Below, in pieces: positions 46,451 through 57,027 of a stretch of DNA of 64,000 bases (within the stretch, counting starts at the first letter, position 1; every line of letters begins with the position of its first letter). Below the pieces are notes generated by a model. It saw nothing but the letters and a program-made list of their open reading frames with translations, had not been told where the DNA came from and did not search any database. The DNA comes from Palaemon carinicauda (lineage: Eukaryota > Arthropoda > Malacostraca > Decapoda > Palaemonidae): contig NC_090751.1 of the NCBI RefSeq assembly GCF_036898095.1, forward strand, positions 89,389,883 through 89,453,882, read 5' to 3'. Position numbers and translations under genes: made by a program.

Positions 46451-47160
46451 TGCTTTATTCCAATAGAGTTATGTAGTATTAAGGAAGTCTCAATCTCAAA
46501 TGACAAGGGATGGTTAAATGGACCAATCAATCAATCTATTGCAAAAAGTCCAAAAGCCAAAGGTAGTACCTATAGTAGATGTGCTATGATACTGGTTTCG
46601 TTTTGGTTGGTACATGGTGAATGGAGTTGTGCTGTCTTTTATATACCAATAAAGTCCATTTACTAGTGAAATGATGAGAGAAAAGCAGATGATGACGGGA
46701 ATTAAACAGGAAATTGAGTGGCAAAATGTCCTAATTATAACATTTACAAATCTTAACATTAACAAACGACCTAATTCATCGACAAGAAATTTGACTATTT
46801 GAGAGCTTGCTATGCAATCTTGGGGCCACATATTTTAAAGCTTTAGTCCACAGATGGCGTATATTGTGGCCCCAATAACTTGAAACCATCCGTAACTATT
46901 GTGTCCACAGGATTTGTTGGCTGCATGAAGAGTAGCAGTTCTCTTAAATATTTTGGATGTCTAATTCTAATAACAAGTCTTATGATCTATTCTAGCTTTA
47001 ATAGGTACCATTGTAGTTCAATCAGTAGACTGGTAATCCTTTATCGTAGTGATACACCTTTTATCAAGCTTACTCCTCTGTTTATTGTGTTTTTCAGTTC
47101 CTGTTGTAGACTACTTTGGTTAGGTTGAAATTGATAAGAGATGCCATAATCAATCATAGT
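46451..47160 (-). mobile_element. Possible LINE 3' relic
   Basis: Minus-strand frames include KYVAPRLHSKLSN near 46810, reminiscent of the APRLWN.LP motif near the C-terminus of LINE ORF2 proteins, with stops on both sides. The similarity is weak and a chance match is possible. Confidence 0.25.
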
Positions 47161-47849
47161 AACTAATAACACTTAATCACAAATTTCTTATCAGAACATT
47201 CATCCAGTGTATAAGCCTAAGCTTATATACTAGAGAAATAGTGCACTTCACAAAAACTGATACATTTATTTAGTTCATCATTGTTCTACATATTTCTAGT
47301 TAAAGCTTTTCCACAATAAATCAATTGTAAGCTATCACTTGGTAGTTAATCTACAACTGACTCAGGATCTACAACTGAGTCAGGATGCTATGTTTGTCCT
47401 CATCCATAATTTCCAGCAGATCATTTATACACCAGCTTTGTCTGGGGAATAATTGTCTGCATAATCATATGCAGAGTCTCAGACCCGTTATTCGGCAATT
47501 CTTTTTTTTTTTTTTTTTTTTTTTTAAATGGACCTGTACTGTCTTTGGGTTTTTTTTTTCCCCCAAAAGAGTTGTTCAAGAATTACATATCTTAGCAGTT
47601 TCACAAGAATCAAATCTTAAGTAATTTTACATGAACTAATGTCCTGAAAATTGAGAGCATTGGATGAAAGAATATAACTAAATAAAATATTAAACTGTGT
47701 CAGTTCGAAATGAATTCATTGATATCAATGTCATGTGAAGTCGAGGTAACATATAATTAATTTTTGATAATGCTGATTCTCTTGTGAAGACTTTCTAAAT
47801 TATAAAGAATAGCATCCTTGCTGTTAAATATAGTAATCTCACCTCCTAT
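47161..47849. other. AT-rich intergenic DNA with a poly(T) run
   Basis: No gene was seen. It contains a duplicated block (CAGGATCTACAACTGAGTCAGGAT area near 47350-47385) and a T run at about 47503-47525. Confidence 0.5.
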
Positions 47850-48130
47850 AAGAACACCTTGCCTGGTGACTGCCAGATTGGGGTTCGATTCCAGCTCAAA
47901 TTCGTTAGTTCCTTTGGTCGCTGCAACCTCACCATCCTTATGAGCAAAGAATGGGGATTTAGGGGAGCCAATAGATCTATGTGCTTATTCATCAGCCCCT
48001 TGGTCCTAGCTGGGGGGTAGAAGGACCTTGGGCGCTGATCATATGAATATATGGTAAGTCTCTAGGGCATTGTCCTGCTCGATAGGGCAATGTCACTGTC
48101 TCTTGCCTCTGTCATTCATCAGCAACCTTT
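47850..48130 (+). repeat. tRNA-derived SINE (second copy)
   Basis: It has the same blocks as 36180-36490: GGGGTTCGATTCCAGCTC, TTAGTTCCTTTGGTCGCTGC, AACCTCACCATCCTTATGAG, CTCTAGGGCATTGTCCTGCT and CTTGCCTCTGTCATTCATCA. A TA microsatellite follows directly at its 3' side. Confidence 0.78.
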
Positions 48131-48138
48131 AAGTGTCT

Positions 48139-48246
<108 letters not shown>

Positions 48247-48364
48247 ATATCATATCATACTCATGGGGACAGGACGTAGTCATACCCTGGTGACAGGGGT
48301 TGCCTCGAGGTATGCACTAAGTTAAAGCATGCTCTCCCACTAACTAGCGAGTTTTAGTTATTAT

Positions 48365-48740
48365 TATTATTATTGTTGTTGTTGTTGTTGTTACTTGCTA
48401 AGCTACAATCCTAGTTCGAAAAGCAGGATGCTATAAGCCCAGGGGCTCCAACAGGGAAAATAGCCTAGTGATGAAAGGAAACTAAGAAAATTACAATATT
48501 TTAAGAACAGTTACATTAAAATAAGTATTTCCCATATAAACTATAAAAACTTTAACAAAACAAGAGGAAGAGAAATAAGATAGAATGGTGTGCTCGATTG
48601 TACCCTGAAGTAAGAGAAATCGAACTCAAGACTGTGAAAGACCATGGTACAGATGCTATGACACTACCCAAGACTGGAGAACAATGTTTTGATTTTGGAG
48701 TGACCTTCCAGAAGAGCTAGGAAAGGGTATAGTGGTGGGG
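48365..48740 (+). repeat. Interspersed repeat, family A (third copy)
   Basis: After ATT/GTT runs it reads ACTTGCTAAGCTACAATCCT, GATGCTATAAGCCCAGGGGC and TCCAACAGGGAAAATAGCC. It continues through CCATGGTACAGATGCTATGA and CAATGTTTTGATTTTGGAGT, collinear with the reverse complement of 35600-35965. Confidence 0.8.
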
Positions 48741-49217
48741 GGGGGGATGAAGGGAAGTGTTGAATGTGTGTGTGTAGGCTACATGTCTATGTAAATATTC
48801 AGACGTAATTTTTTCATAACTCAGTTACATTATAAAAAAATCACGACTCGGTGACGTGAATTGCACGTGTATGATATAAAATAAAAGTTTATTTTATGCA
48901 AATAGGCCTACAGGTCATGATAGAGAAACAATTCAGGGGGTAGCTAGAACAAACCTTAGTAACCGTTACTGGTATTTACATAAGAAAATCAAGTGTGTGA
49001 GGTATTAGAATACCATTGGTTAAATGTGTTTGTCAACTTATGGACTAAAGGTAATATTTTACGGACGATTATCAACGTACTGCAATACAAAATAACTTTA
49101 ATTCTAGAAAATAAAGTTAAGCTTTCACCAATATTTAATGAAACATTTGAATATGTTATCAGGGTACAAACGACAAATTTCGACAATAGCAGTTAAACAC
49201 CCGCTTTTACTCCAAAC

Positions 49218-49790
<573 letters not shown>

Positions 49791-49791
<1 letters not shown>

Positions 49792-51150
49792 TTATCTGAG
49801 ATTAAGTAGTTGAAAAAACTGCGGTCATAATTTAGTTTGTACAGTATATTTAATTAGAAGTATAGGTGAAATTCGGACAGATTCTGTGTCCTCCCTAAGA
49901 AAAATGCAAATCACTTTAATTAAGACGAAAATTACTATAAACTCATGATGAATGAAAATATGGTAACATTTGTACCCCACAGACATAATATGTCTCTTAC
50001 GTAAGTTAGTTAACTAGAGACCATTAAACTCCTCGTTATCGTCAGCCATTGAGTTAACAATACATTAATTTACTCTAAGAGGAGTTTTCCTTTCACTTAA
50101 TACAAGAATGTAATATATCTTGCAAATTTATCCTCTTGAATTTTAGTGATATATATCTATCGTCAAAGCCAATAAATGATCTTTGGTTTATTCTACTCTA
50201 TCATAATGTTTAGTGTCCAAAAGTTGTCAACGATGCAAGGAAAGAAATATTGTTATTTTATTACACCTAAGCACAAGCACTTTACCAGACAGAAAAGTCA
50301 GTGATGATAATTATCTGTTAATTATTCTCAAATTACTATTATCATTATTATACTTATACTGTACTTATGCTTATATACTTTATTTATGGTGTCGTAAATG
50401 ACAAGTGTTATTGTCAACATGCGCCATCCTCCCCAAATCAGTCTTAGATGACCTATTCGCTCTTAGACAGACACTCCTCCTCCTACCATCACAGTCGGCT
50501 TTCAGTCGTTAATTTATTAAGTGAAAAATACTGTTGATAACAGTTATATATTTTACCTTCCCCTATCCTCTGGCCGTCCTCCAGTGAAGATGATTTTAGC
50601 CTAAATACAGATAGGCGTCTCTTGTAATTGGTATGTCGATTTTTTTTTTTAATTCTTATTTTGTCTTATCAAACACTTAATTTCAGGAGCCGCCATAAGG
50701 CAGCTAATTTACGAATTCTATTTTAGACTACATGTTCCTCAAATTTATCCTTACCTTAGTGTCCTACCCCATTGTAGGACCATATGGTATAATCCTATGT
50801 TAGTGGACCTAAGCCTACCCTATGCTGGAGTGGTTATGAGCTGAGCCTATCCAAGCTCTCGAGCTCTACCACATTATTTTTTTTTATTATTCTACGGTAG
50901 GTTTTCATGTATTACGTTAACTCCTATGCAGAGTTAATGCAATGTCAAACATGATTTCATACTGGCTAAGTTGTTTAAATTAAGGGTAAATATATGATAC
51001 TTTGGTATTATTGTACTGTATTTCATTGTAGTGTATTACAGGGTGATGTAACCTAGGAAAACAACTACTTTTTCTTATAGAAAAAATTACGCTCTCTTCG
51101 AAAATGACACTCGTTTCCATCGCAAATGAATAGTTTCAGAAATATATATA
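49791..51150. other. Intergenic DNA
   Basis: No recognisable gene or repeat family in about 1.3 kb. Confidence 0.45.
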
Positions 51151-51559
51151 CATCTATATCCTCCGATAATGGGGGACCCCCAGTGGGAACTCGGGGGTAC
51201 CGTACTGTATTTGTTTTTCGGACTCGTTACCTTTTGTTTTATGCATTTTTTACCTCGGTTATTGGGGCAACCTGGGATGTATGTATAATAATGGCCACCT
51301 GTATGCATGATGAGGGTCAACTAAGAGTACAGCAGTGTAAAGGTGGTTGCGGGGGTGGGGGATGGGGTCGTTAACCCTTCATGAGGTAAGGGTAAATGTC
51401 TAGGAGAAGGCCGCACCCGTTTTTCAAGTATTAACGACGAAAAACGGCAAAAAAAACCAGATTATTGTTGCACAGTGCATAGAAACATGAGGAAATAAAT
51501 AAAAAAGAAACCAAGACTTAACTCTTACACACAAAATGTAAGCATAAACCTACTACTAC

Positions 51560-51850
51560 AATTATGGGGGACCCCAGTGGGAAGCGGGGTTTTTGGGTGG
51601 GGGGAGGATGAGAAAAGTGATTTTTCGGGGCACTACCGAACCTAATACAACCAACTAACCTACCCTGGGGGACCTGTACCCCTACCTAGGCCTACCGGGG
51701 GGGGCTTCGCCCCCCCTGCGACCCCCCCTTAAGGCCACAGTGATTTTCAGGGCACCACCGAACCTAATACACCCACCTAACCTAGCCTAATAGCCCTGTA
51801 CCCCTACCGGGGGGGGCTTCGCCCCCCCTGCGACCCCCCCTTAAGGACAC
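51560..51850. repeat. G/C-run tandem repeat with strong hairpins
   Basis: A unit of about 110 bp is present twice. Each unit ends in GGGGGGGCTTCGCCCCCCC and CTGCGACCCCCCCTTAAGG (about 51697-51735 and 51808-51846) and begins with GTGATTTT(C)GGGGCAC.ACCGAACC. The G-run/C-run pairs form an 8-bp stem with a three-base loop. Confidence 0.75.
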
Positions 51851-52019
51851 TACCTAACACATCCATCAAACCAAATCCAAAGTGATGGTACTGCTGTATA
51901 CATCATTATACTATCACATAGTCAGCCAAAGAGAAGTTTATAACGTCGGCGTACATTTGATATATGTTCAAAATTTATACTAAATTAAAAATGGAGTAAT
52001 CACTCAAAAGTGTCACTAT

Positions 52020-52380
52020 TTACTTTACTTTACTTTACGGGTTTATTTCTCACCCTCCATCAGACACTAAAGGTCTGTTCAGGTGGGCCTTGGTGTGTGA
52101 AAATAATTTCTTTCCAGTTAATATTTTGCTCTGTATCTTATCAGTTATTTCGCTAGCATTTGTATTCAGGCTTAATAGTTTTCAGGTCACTATTATAACA
52201 CTTTCTAAAAAGATAAGTCTTCAGGTTTTTCTTGAAAGCTGCCACATTTTTGCTATTCTTGACATTAAGTGGAAGGTCGTTGAAGAGTCTCGGTGCAGCA
52301 TAACTGAACATTCTTCCTCCTATTGCATGACTCACACTAATTTGTTAATTGTATATATTATTTGGTAAATACATGACAAA
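52020..52380 (-). mobile_element. LINE 3' end (ORF2 C-terminus, TTTAC-type tail)
   Basis: The minus strand encodes RMFSYAAPRLFNDLPLNVKN followed by FKKNLKTYLFRKCYN, the C-terminal signature of CR1/L2/Jockey-type LINE ORF2 proteins. A stop at 52153 and a short 3' UTR follow. The tail is a GTAAA-type repeat (TTTAC on the + strand, about 52020-52040). It is a 5'-truncated insertion. Confidence 0.7.
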
Positions 52381-52676
52381 TCTTATAATTCTTTTTTTTT
52401 AAAGAAACTTTTTATGAGAAGGACTATTTTTGCAGTGTATGTTGTCATTAGCAGTGGTCAATAGATGGCGTTAGTGTAGCAAAATGTCGTCTGGGGAAAT
52501 TAGTCACTCAAAATAGTTTCTTTAAAACAAAAACTAATGAGATTTATTATCAAATATTTACCAAATAAGATATACAATTCACAAATAGTGACACTTTTGA
52601 GAAGTTACTCTAATTTTGATTAAGTATGTATTTTGAATATATACCAAATGTACGCTGACGTCACAAACTTCTCTTT

Positions 52677-52898
52677 GGGCCCGGCCAGACCAAGCGCGGC
52701 TAGCGGGGAGGTTAGCGGCAAGAGGTTCCAGCTGATAATTGAAACCTTAGGTATCTTATGTAGGTGGCCAGATAGGAGTCGCGGGAAGCCTCGCGACTCC
52801 TATTTGGCCACCTACATAAGATACCTAAGGTTTCAATTATCAGCTGGAACCTCTTGCCGCTAACCTCCCCGCTAGCCGCGCTTGGTCTGGCCGAGCCC
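52677..52898. repeat. Near-perfect 107-bp inverted repeat (hairpin)
   Basis: Arms 52677-52783 and 52792-52898 pair with about two mismatches across an 8-base loop (GGAAGCCT). The arms contain GCGGCTAGCGGGGAGGTTAG and GTTCCAGCTGATAATTG, with no similarity to the neighbouring repeats. Confidence 0.93.
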
Positions 52899-52909
52899 TT
52901 TGGCTGACT

Positions 52910-54780
52910 GTGGACGGTGTTAGTTCCAGTTGTTTAGTACCTCCTCCACCAACCCCTTGACCCCCTCTCCCCTTGTGCAACATATCTTGCTATTATTTTC
53001 TTAACCCCCTTTTAAAGAACCTCCTAGTAACTGTACAAGAAGAGGAGAGCTGTAGGAATGCATAATTTTGTAGTAAATGGAGAACTTGCTCTTATAAACA
53101 AATTCCATAGACAATTATGGGGGACCCCAGTAGGAATCCTGTTTGGGGGGATAAATGCCAAAACCGAGTAATTTACATTAACAATAATGATCAGAAATGC
53201 AAAGTAAACACAAGGTAACGAGTTGAAAAAATGTATGGTTCATGTAAGTGAATGACAATGAAAGTATCATAATTATCTATGATTCTCTTCGTCCTCCTAT
53301 TAGTTATTTCTCCACTGTAGCTCGCTTTGTTCGCAAAATTTACATTACATCACTGCTCCTATGTTCTGGGAAGCGGTACATGTTGAGCTGTGTTCAAAAG
53401 ACCCATGGGTCATTATTTCAGGGATATTTTTTACTTTCATATGAGCAACAATAGCTGTACACTGAACGGAGACCATTTTCATCATAACCCGCTGCCGACA
53501 TAGATTGAATTACACTAAATTTTGAAATAGATTGTACTTCCCCCTCGGAGATGTCTTTGTGATGGTGGTGAAACTGAAACTGAAGGGGAGGGTGGAAAAA
53601 AATGGCTGTTGTAGAACAACATCTGGGAATTTGTGCATAAATATTTAATGATTGTCATACAAAAAAGCAGAACTGCTGGCTAGAGCAAACACAAGCAATG
53701 TATTTGCAATAACTCGCCGTCAGTCTCCCAAATGTAAACAATGGAGTTTGAGTAATAATTAGCCTTCACATTTTAATTGACCGATACATTAGTTGTTATG
53801 CTCCAGCCCCCCATTAAACAAATAGAGAAAAATGCCAAACTGGCCAGCACTCGTCCATTTTTTATAGCGAATTCCAGTTTCGCTAGTAATTAAAGTATCA
53901 TATATTAACGTGAAACACTTGGATATTCAGTACTTCAGATGAAGCTATTCCTTCCTTAACCTACTGGGTGTTTCAGTCCTATCGTGGTTAGTGTCGGCAT
54001 AACCAGAATGCTTGTGGATCACCGAACACAGATTGGCACTGGCATAGAAAAAGTTTTATATCATTTTTTTAAGTCAAAGAGATATGGCCTACCCAAAGTA
54101 CCCCCTCTAAACCTTACCTATGTTGGCGTTGCCTTACTATTGTTAACACCCGAGCCTTTGTAGTTTGTTGGGACAGATTGAAAACTCGCATTTTACAAAT
54201 GAAGAACAACACCTAACCTAAGGTTCCCCCATCTAACCTAACCTAGAAGTTGTATCCTTACCTACTTGGGGGCCTGATACCCCCCCCTTAGACTACCATA
54301 TTCTCAGTTTACCATGTCCCTACAAACTACATTCACCCCATTAATGCTTCCTGCTGACTCTTGGTTATCATTTTTAGGCTAGTTGCTAGGTGTCCACAGT
54401 TCTACAAGCCACCTGCATAATCAAACATTTGCTATGATATAAATTTTCATTAACACAATTTACTATAAGTAGTATTCCATGTTTTTTATATTTAGTTTTT
54501 TTTTTTATTGGTAATGAGTGATAGAGGAGTACAGTATTAATTTGACTATTTATTGTTGAAAATAAAGATTAATTTTGAATAAGAATAAAGATAACTTTTA
54601 TATTGTAACCTTATTATTGTTGTTGCTAGATGTGATTAGAAAACAAAGACTCTATCCTCCTTGTATAACTCTTTTAGTCAAAATTATGAGTGATCAGTCA
54701 CCTGGAACAAGACAGGCTGAAAACGGCAACTTATGACAGTTCTGTATTGGGCATTGTTGCCAAAATATGAAAACGATGAC
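52910..54780. other. Intergenic DNA
   Basis: No gene was recognised. A third copy of the ATTATGGGGGACCCCAGT motif lies at about 53115, and CCTAACCTAA-type clusters at about 54210-54250. Confidence 0.45.
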
Positions 54781-54859
54781 AGTTTTAAGAGCACTCGTCC
54801 AGATCCAAGGGGATATTATTGTGACCCACTGAAGACCTTGGGCTCAAAGTGAAGTCACA

Positions 54860-56330
54860 CTAATTCTCAGAATGTTGTCTTGTAGGCACTTGTTTCCCTA
54901 ACAGCTGGTTTGTTATGAGGCATAAGATGCCTCGGGGATAATGGTAGCTTAGTAAGTGGTGACACAGTTGTGGACTCTGGTGAGGATAGACCCGATGGAG
55001 CGGTGACTGGTTTGTGTTTATCCAGCAACTGCATAGGAGTTGTAGCTGTCGGTCCTGGGGTTGTGGACTGTATAGTCGTAGGCTCTGTTTATGGGACTTC
55101 AACTGAAGCTGGTGCAGTTTTTGGCTCGGGTGGACTTGCTGTGACTTCAGCATGGTATTCGTTGCTTGTAGGCTGGTTGAAGCTGGTTCTTGGTGTTGTG
55201 CGAAGGACTGGATTAATCTTATCAGGAGCAGGCTGGAAATGTTGGAATCTCGTAAGGTGTTGGCATTTTCTGGGTGTCACTCTACTAGATTCATCGACCC
55301 AAATCACATGCTGATGAAACTGGTGGACCTCGATAACCACTCCAGTGCGGTCCCAGCTTCTTGGGGAATTACCTATCGGGTTCTGTAAGTACACATGATT
55401 CCCTACTTTTAATGGTGGCATTTGTGTGGTATGAAGGGATCCCTTTTCACATTCTTATGAGTGACACTTTACTAAGGCCACTTCCCTGTTCTTCATTGCA
55501 TCTTACTATGCATTGTGAGGGCAATATCTAAGGGAATGGGAATGGGGCCATTGATAGGTCTGCCAAAGAGGACCAGCGCGGGCGAAGTTTTCCTTTATGG
55601 GTCTACCGAGTTCCGGCAAATACGCATCACTCTCTGGAATCTGTCAGTGTTGTGAGAGCCACCTGGTCCTGTGTTGTCAGTGAGCATCCTCTTGACAGTT
55701 TTCACTGCAACCTCAGCTCAGCAGTTAGCATGGGGGTTAACGACAGAGGTTAGACGGTGATGTATACCCCAAGATGACAGGAATTCTCGAGTGTTGCAAG
55801 ATGTGAGTTGGGGTCCACCATCTGAGGTTAGCTCTTTGTGGATTCCAAATGTAACAAGTGATTCACCTAGGTGCTTTATCAGACAGTCTGCTTCTAAGTG
55901 AGACCTGAATACTATAGGCCAATTACTTAGTTACTTTTTACTTTGACGGCTGTTTTTCCAGTCCCATACAGCAGGAGAACCCCACTCTTCACAGGGCCTC
56001 CAGTGTTGTTTTACCTTGTTCGTTCAGAGTATTTAACGTTTCATATCACGTATAGTTCATTTACTGTTAACTCGTCACTGTTATACGACTCACGGAATAA
56101 GAAAGTCTTCAGTTTCCTCTTGAATATCTGTCCACCTGGACCAGGTATTCAGTGTTGTGGAGGAAGTAGTCACAGGAAACCTTCTGAAATAGGTAATCTG
56201 GCAGATTGATGTCAATTGGTGGTTACATTGCATTTTTATTTGCCAATCCTGTGATGCTGGGCACATTCTTCCCATACTCTTCTAATGTCAGTTGAGGTAC
56301 CTGGTCAGAAGACTGAGTCTGCAGGCCATT
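54860..56330 (-). pseudogene. Decayed Ty3/gypsy retrotransposon integrase
   Basis: Minus-strand order: remnants of an N-terminal zinc-finger region near 56210-56380, then an integrase core at about 55480-55900. The core has LTSDGGPQLTS (Asp), WGIHHRLTSVVNPHANC and, just after a stop, AEVAVKTVKRML (Glu). A C-terminal domain follows in 55089-55421 (VGNHVYLQNPIG, SWDRTGVVIEV, VWVDESSRVTPRK, with the frame opened at 55421). In-frame stops interrupt the core and a LINE tail lies at 55930-56160. It is a dead retrotransposon copy. RT and gag of the same element were not recognised. Confidence 0.75.
55930..56160 (-). mobile_element. LINE 3' end inserted in the gypsy relic
   Basis: The minus strand reads IFKRKLKTFLFRESYNS, closely similar to the C-terminus at 52153-52335 (FKKNLKTYLFRKCYNSD), and ends at the T-rich TTACTTTTTACTTT tail on the + strand. 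It is 5'-truncated. Confidence 0.6.
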
Positions 56331-56946
56331 GACTCTTAGAGTTTACTCCCAGGTGGACGTGTCAGGATACTTCATAGGGCATTGGGTATGACAATTCTGT
56401 GTCCCATCAGGATGACACCATCAAGACAAGAGAGGTTTTGTGTGTAGCGATGAAAGCTGCGAAGGGCTGATGGAAGATCACAACTCCTTGACGACATACC
56501 ATTTTGCAGAATGTGCATGTTCGGATAGGGTTTCATCAGAAGACGTTGCCTCCCTGACCATTTCCCATGTGACCATGTTTGAGATTTGAGTGTAGTGCGA
56601 GGAATGCTGCAGCGTGTTCAGGGTTATCTTTTGCAAGGTCCACAACATCCATGTCATCAAGGCCAGAGAGCAAGCTGTCCTAGCAGGTTCCCTCTTGCGT
56701 TGTTTTAGTTTGATATTGTGACAGCATCTGGTCCTTTATTCTTCAAACCGGAAATATGCACTAAAGTGAACCGGTTATAGGTTGCATAAAGAGACAATTC
56801 AAATACAGAAAGACACTGTACTACAGCTGTACACATCACTAGTAAGACCCCATCTAGAATACAGTGTCAAATTTTGGGCTCCAAGTATTCAGAAGGATAT
56901 AGATATGACTGGAAGCAGTACAAGCTAGGGCCACCAAATTAGTTCC

Positions 56947-56948
<2 letters not shown>

Positions 56949-57027
<79 letters not shown>
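56949..57027. repeat. (CT)n microsatellite
   Basis: CT repeat with two CC interruptions. Confidence 0.93.

Larger units (their letters stand above)
51918..52909. mobile_element. Foldback (MITE-like) element with LINE insertion and long hairpin
   Basis: The outer ends AGTCAGCCAAAG (about 51920) and CTTTGGCTGACT (about 52898) are inverted. AAAGAGAAGTTTATAACGTC and the next 90 or so bases on the left are the reverse complement of about 52590-52677. A further inverted pair surrounds 52380-52560 (TTTAAAGAAACT versus AGTTTCTTTAAA). The LINE tail at 52020-52380 and the palindrome at 52677-52898 lie within it. No transposase was seen, so it would be non-autonomous. Confidence 0.55.

Noticed and set aside
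51640..54255. Interstitial telomere, from CCTAACCTAA words (arthropod TTAGG repeat)
   Set aside because: Only two or three units occur at a time, mixed with other sequence. This is too short and irregular for a telomeric tract.
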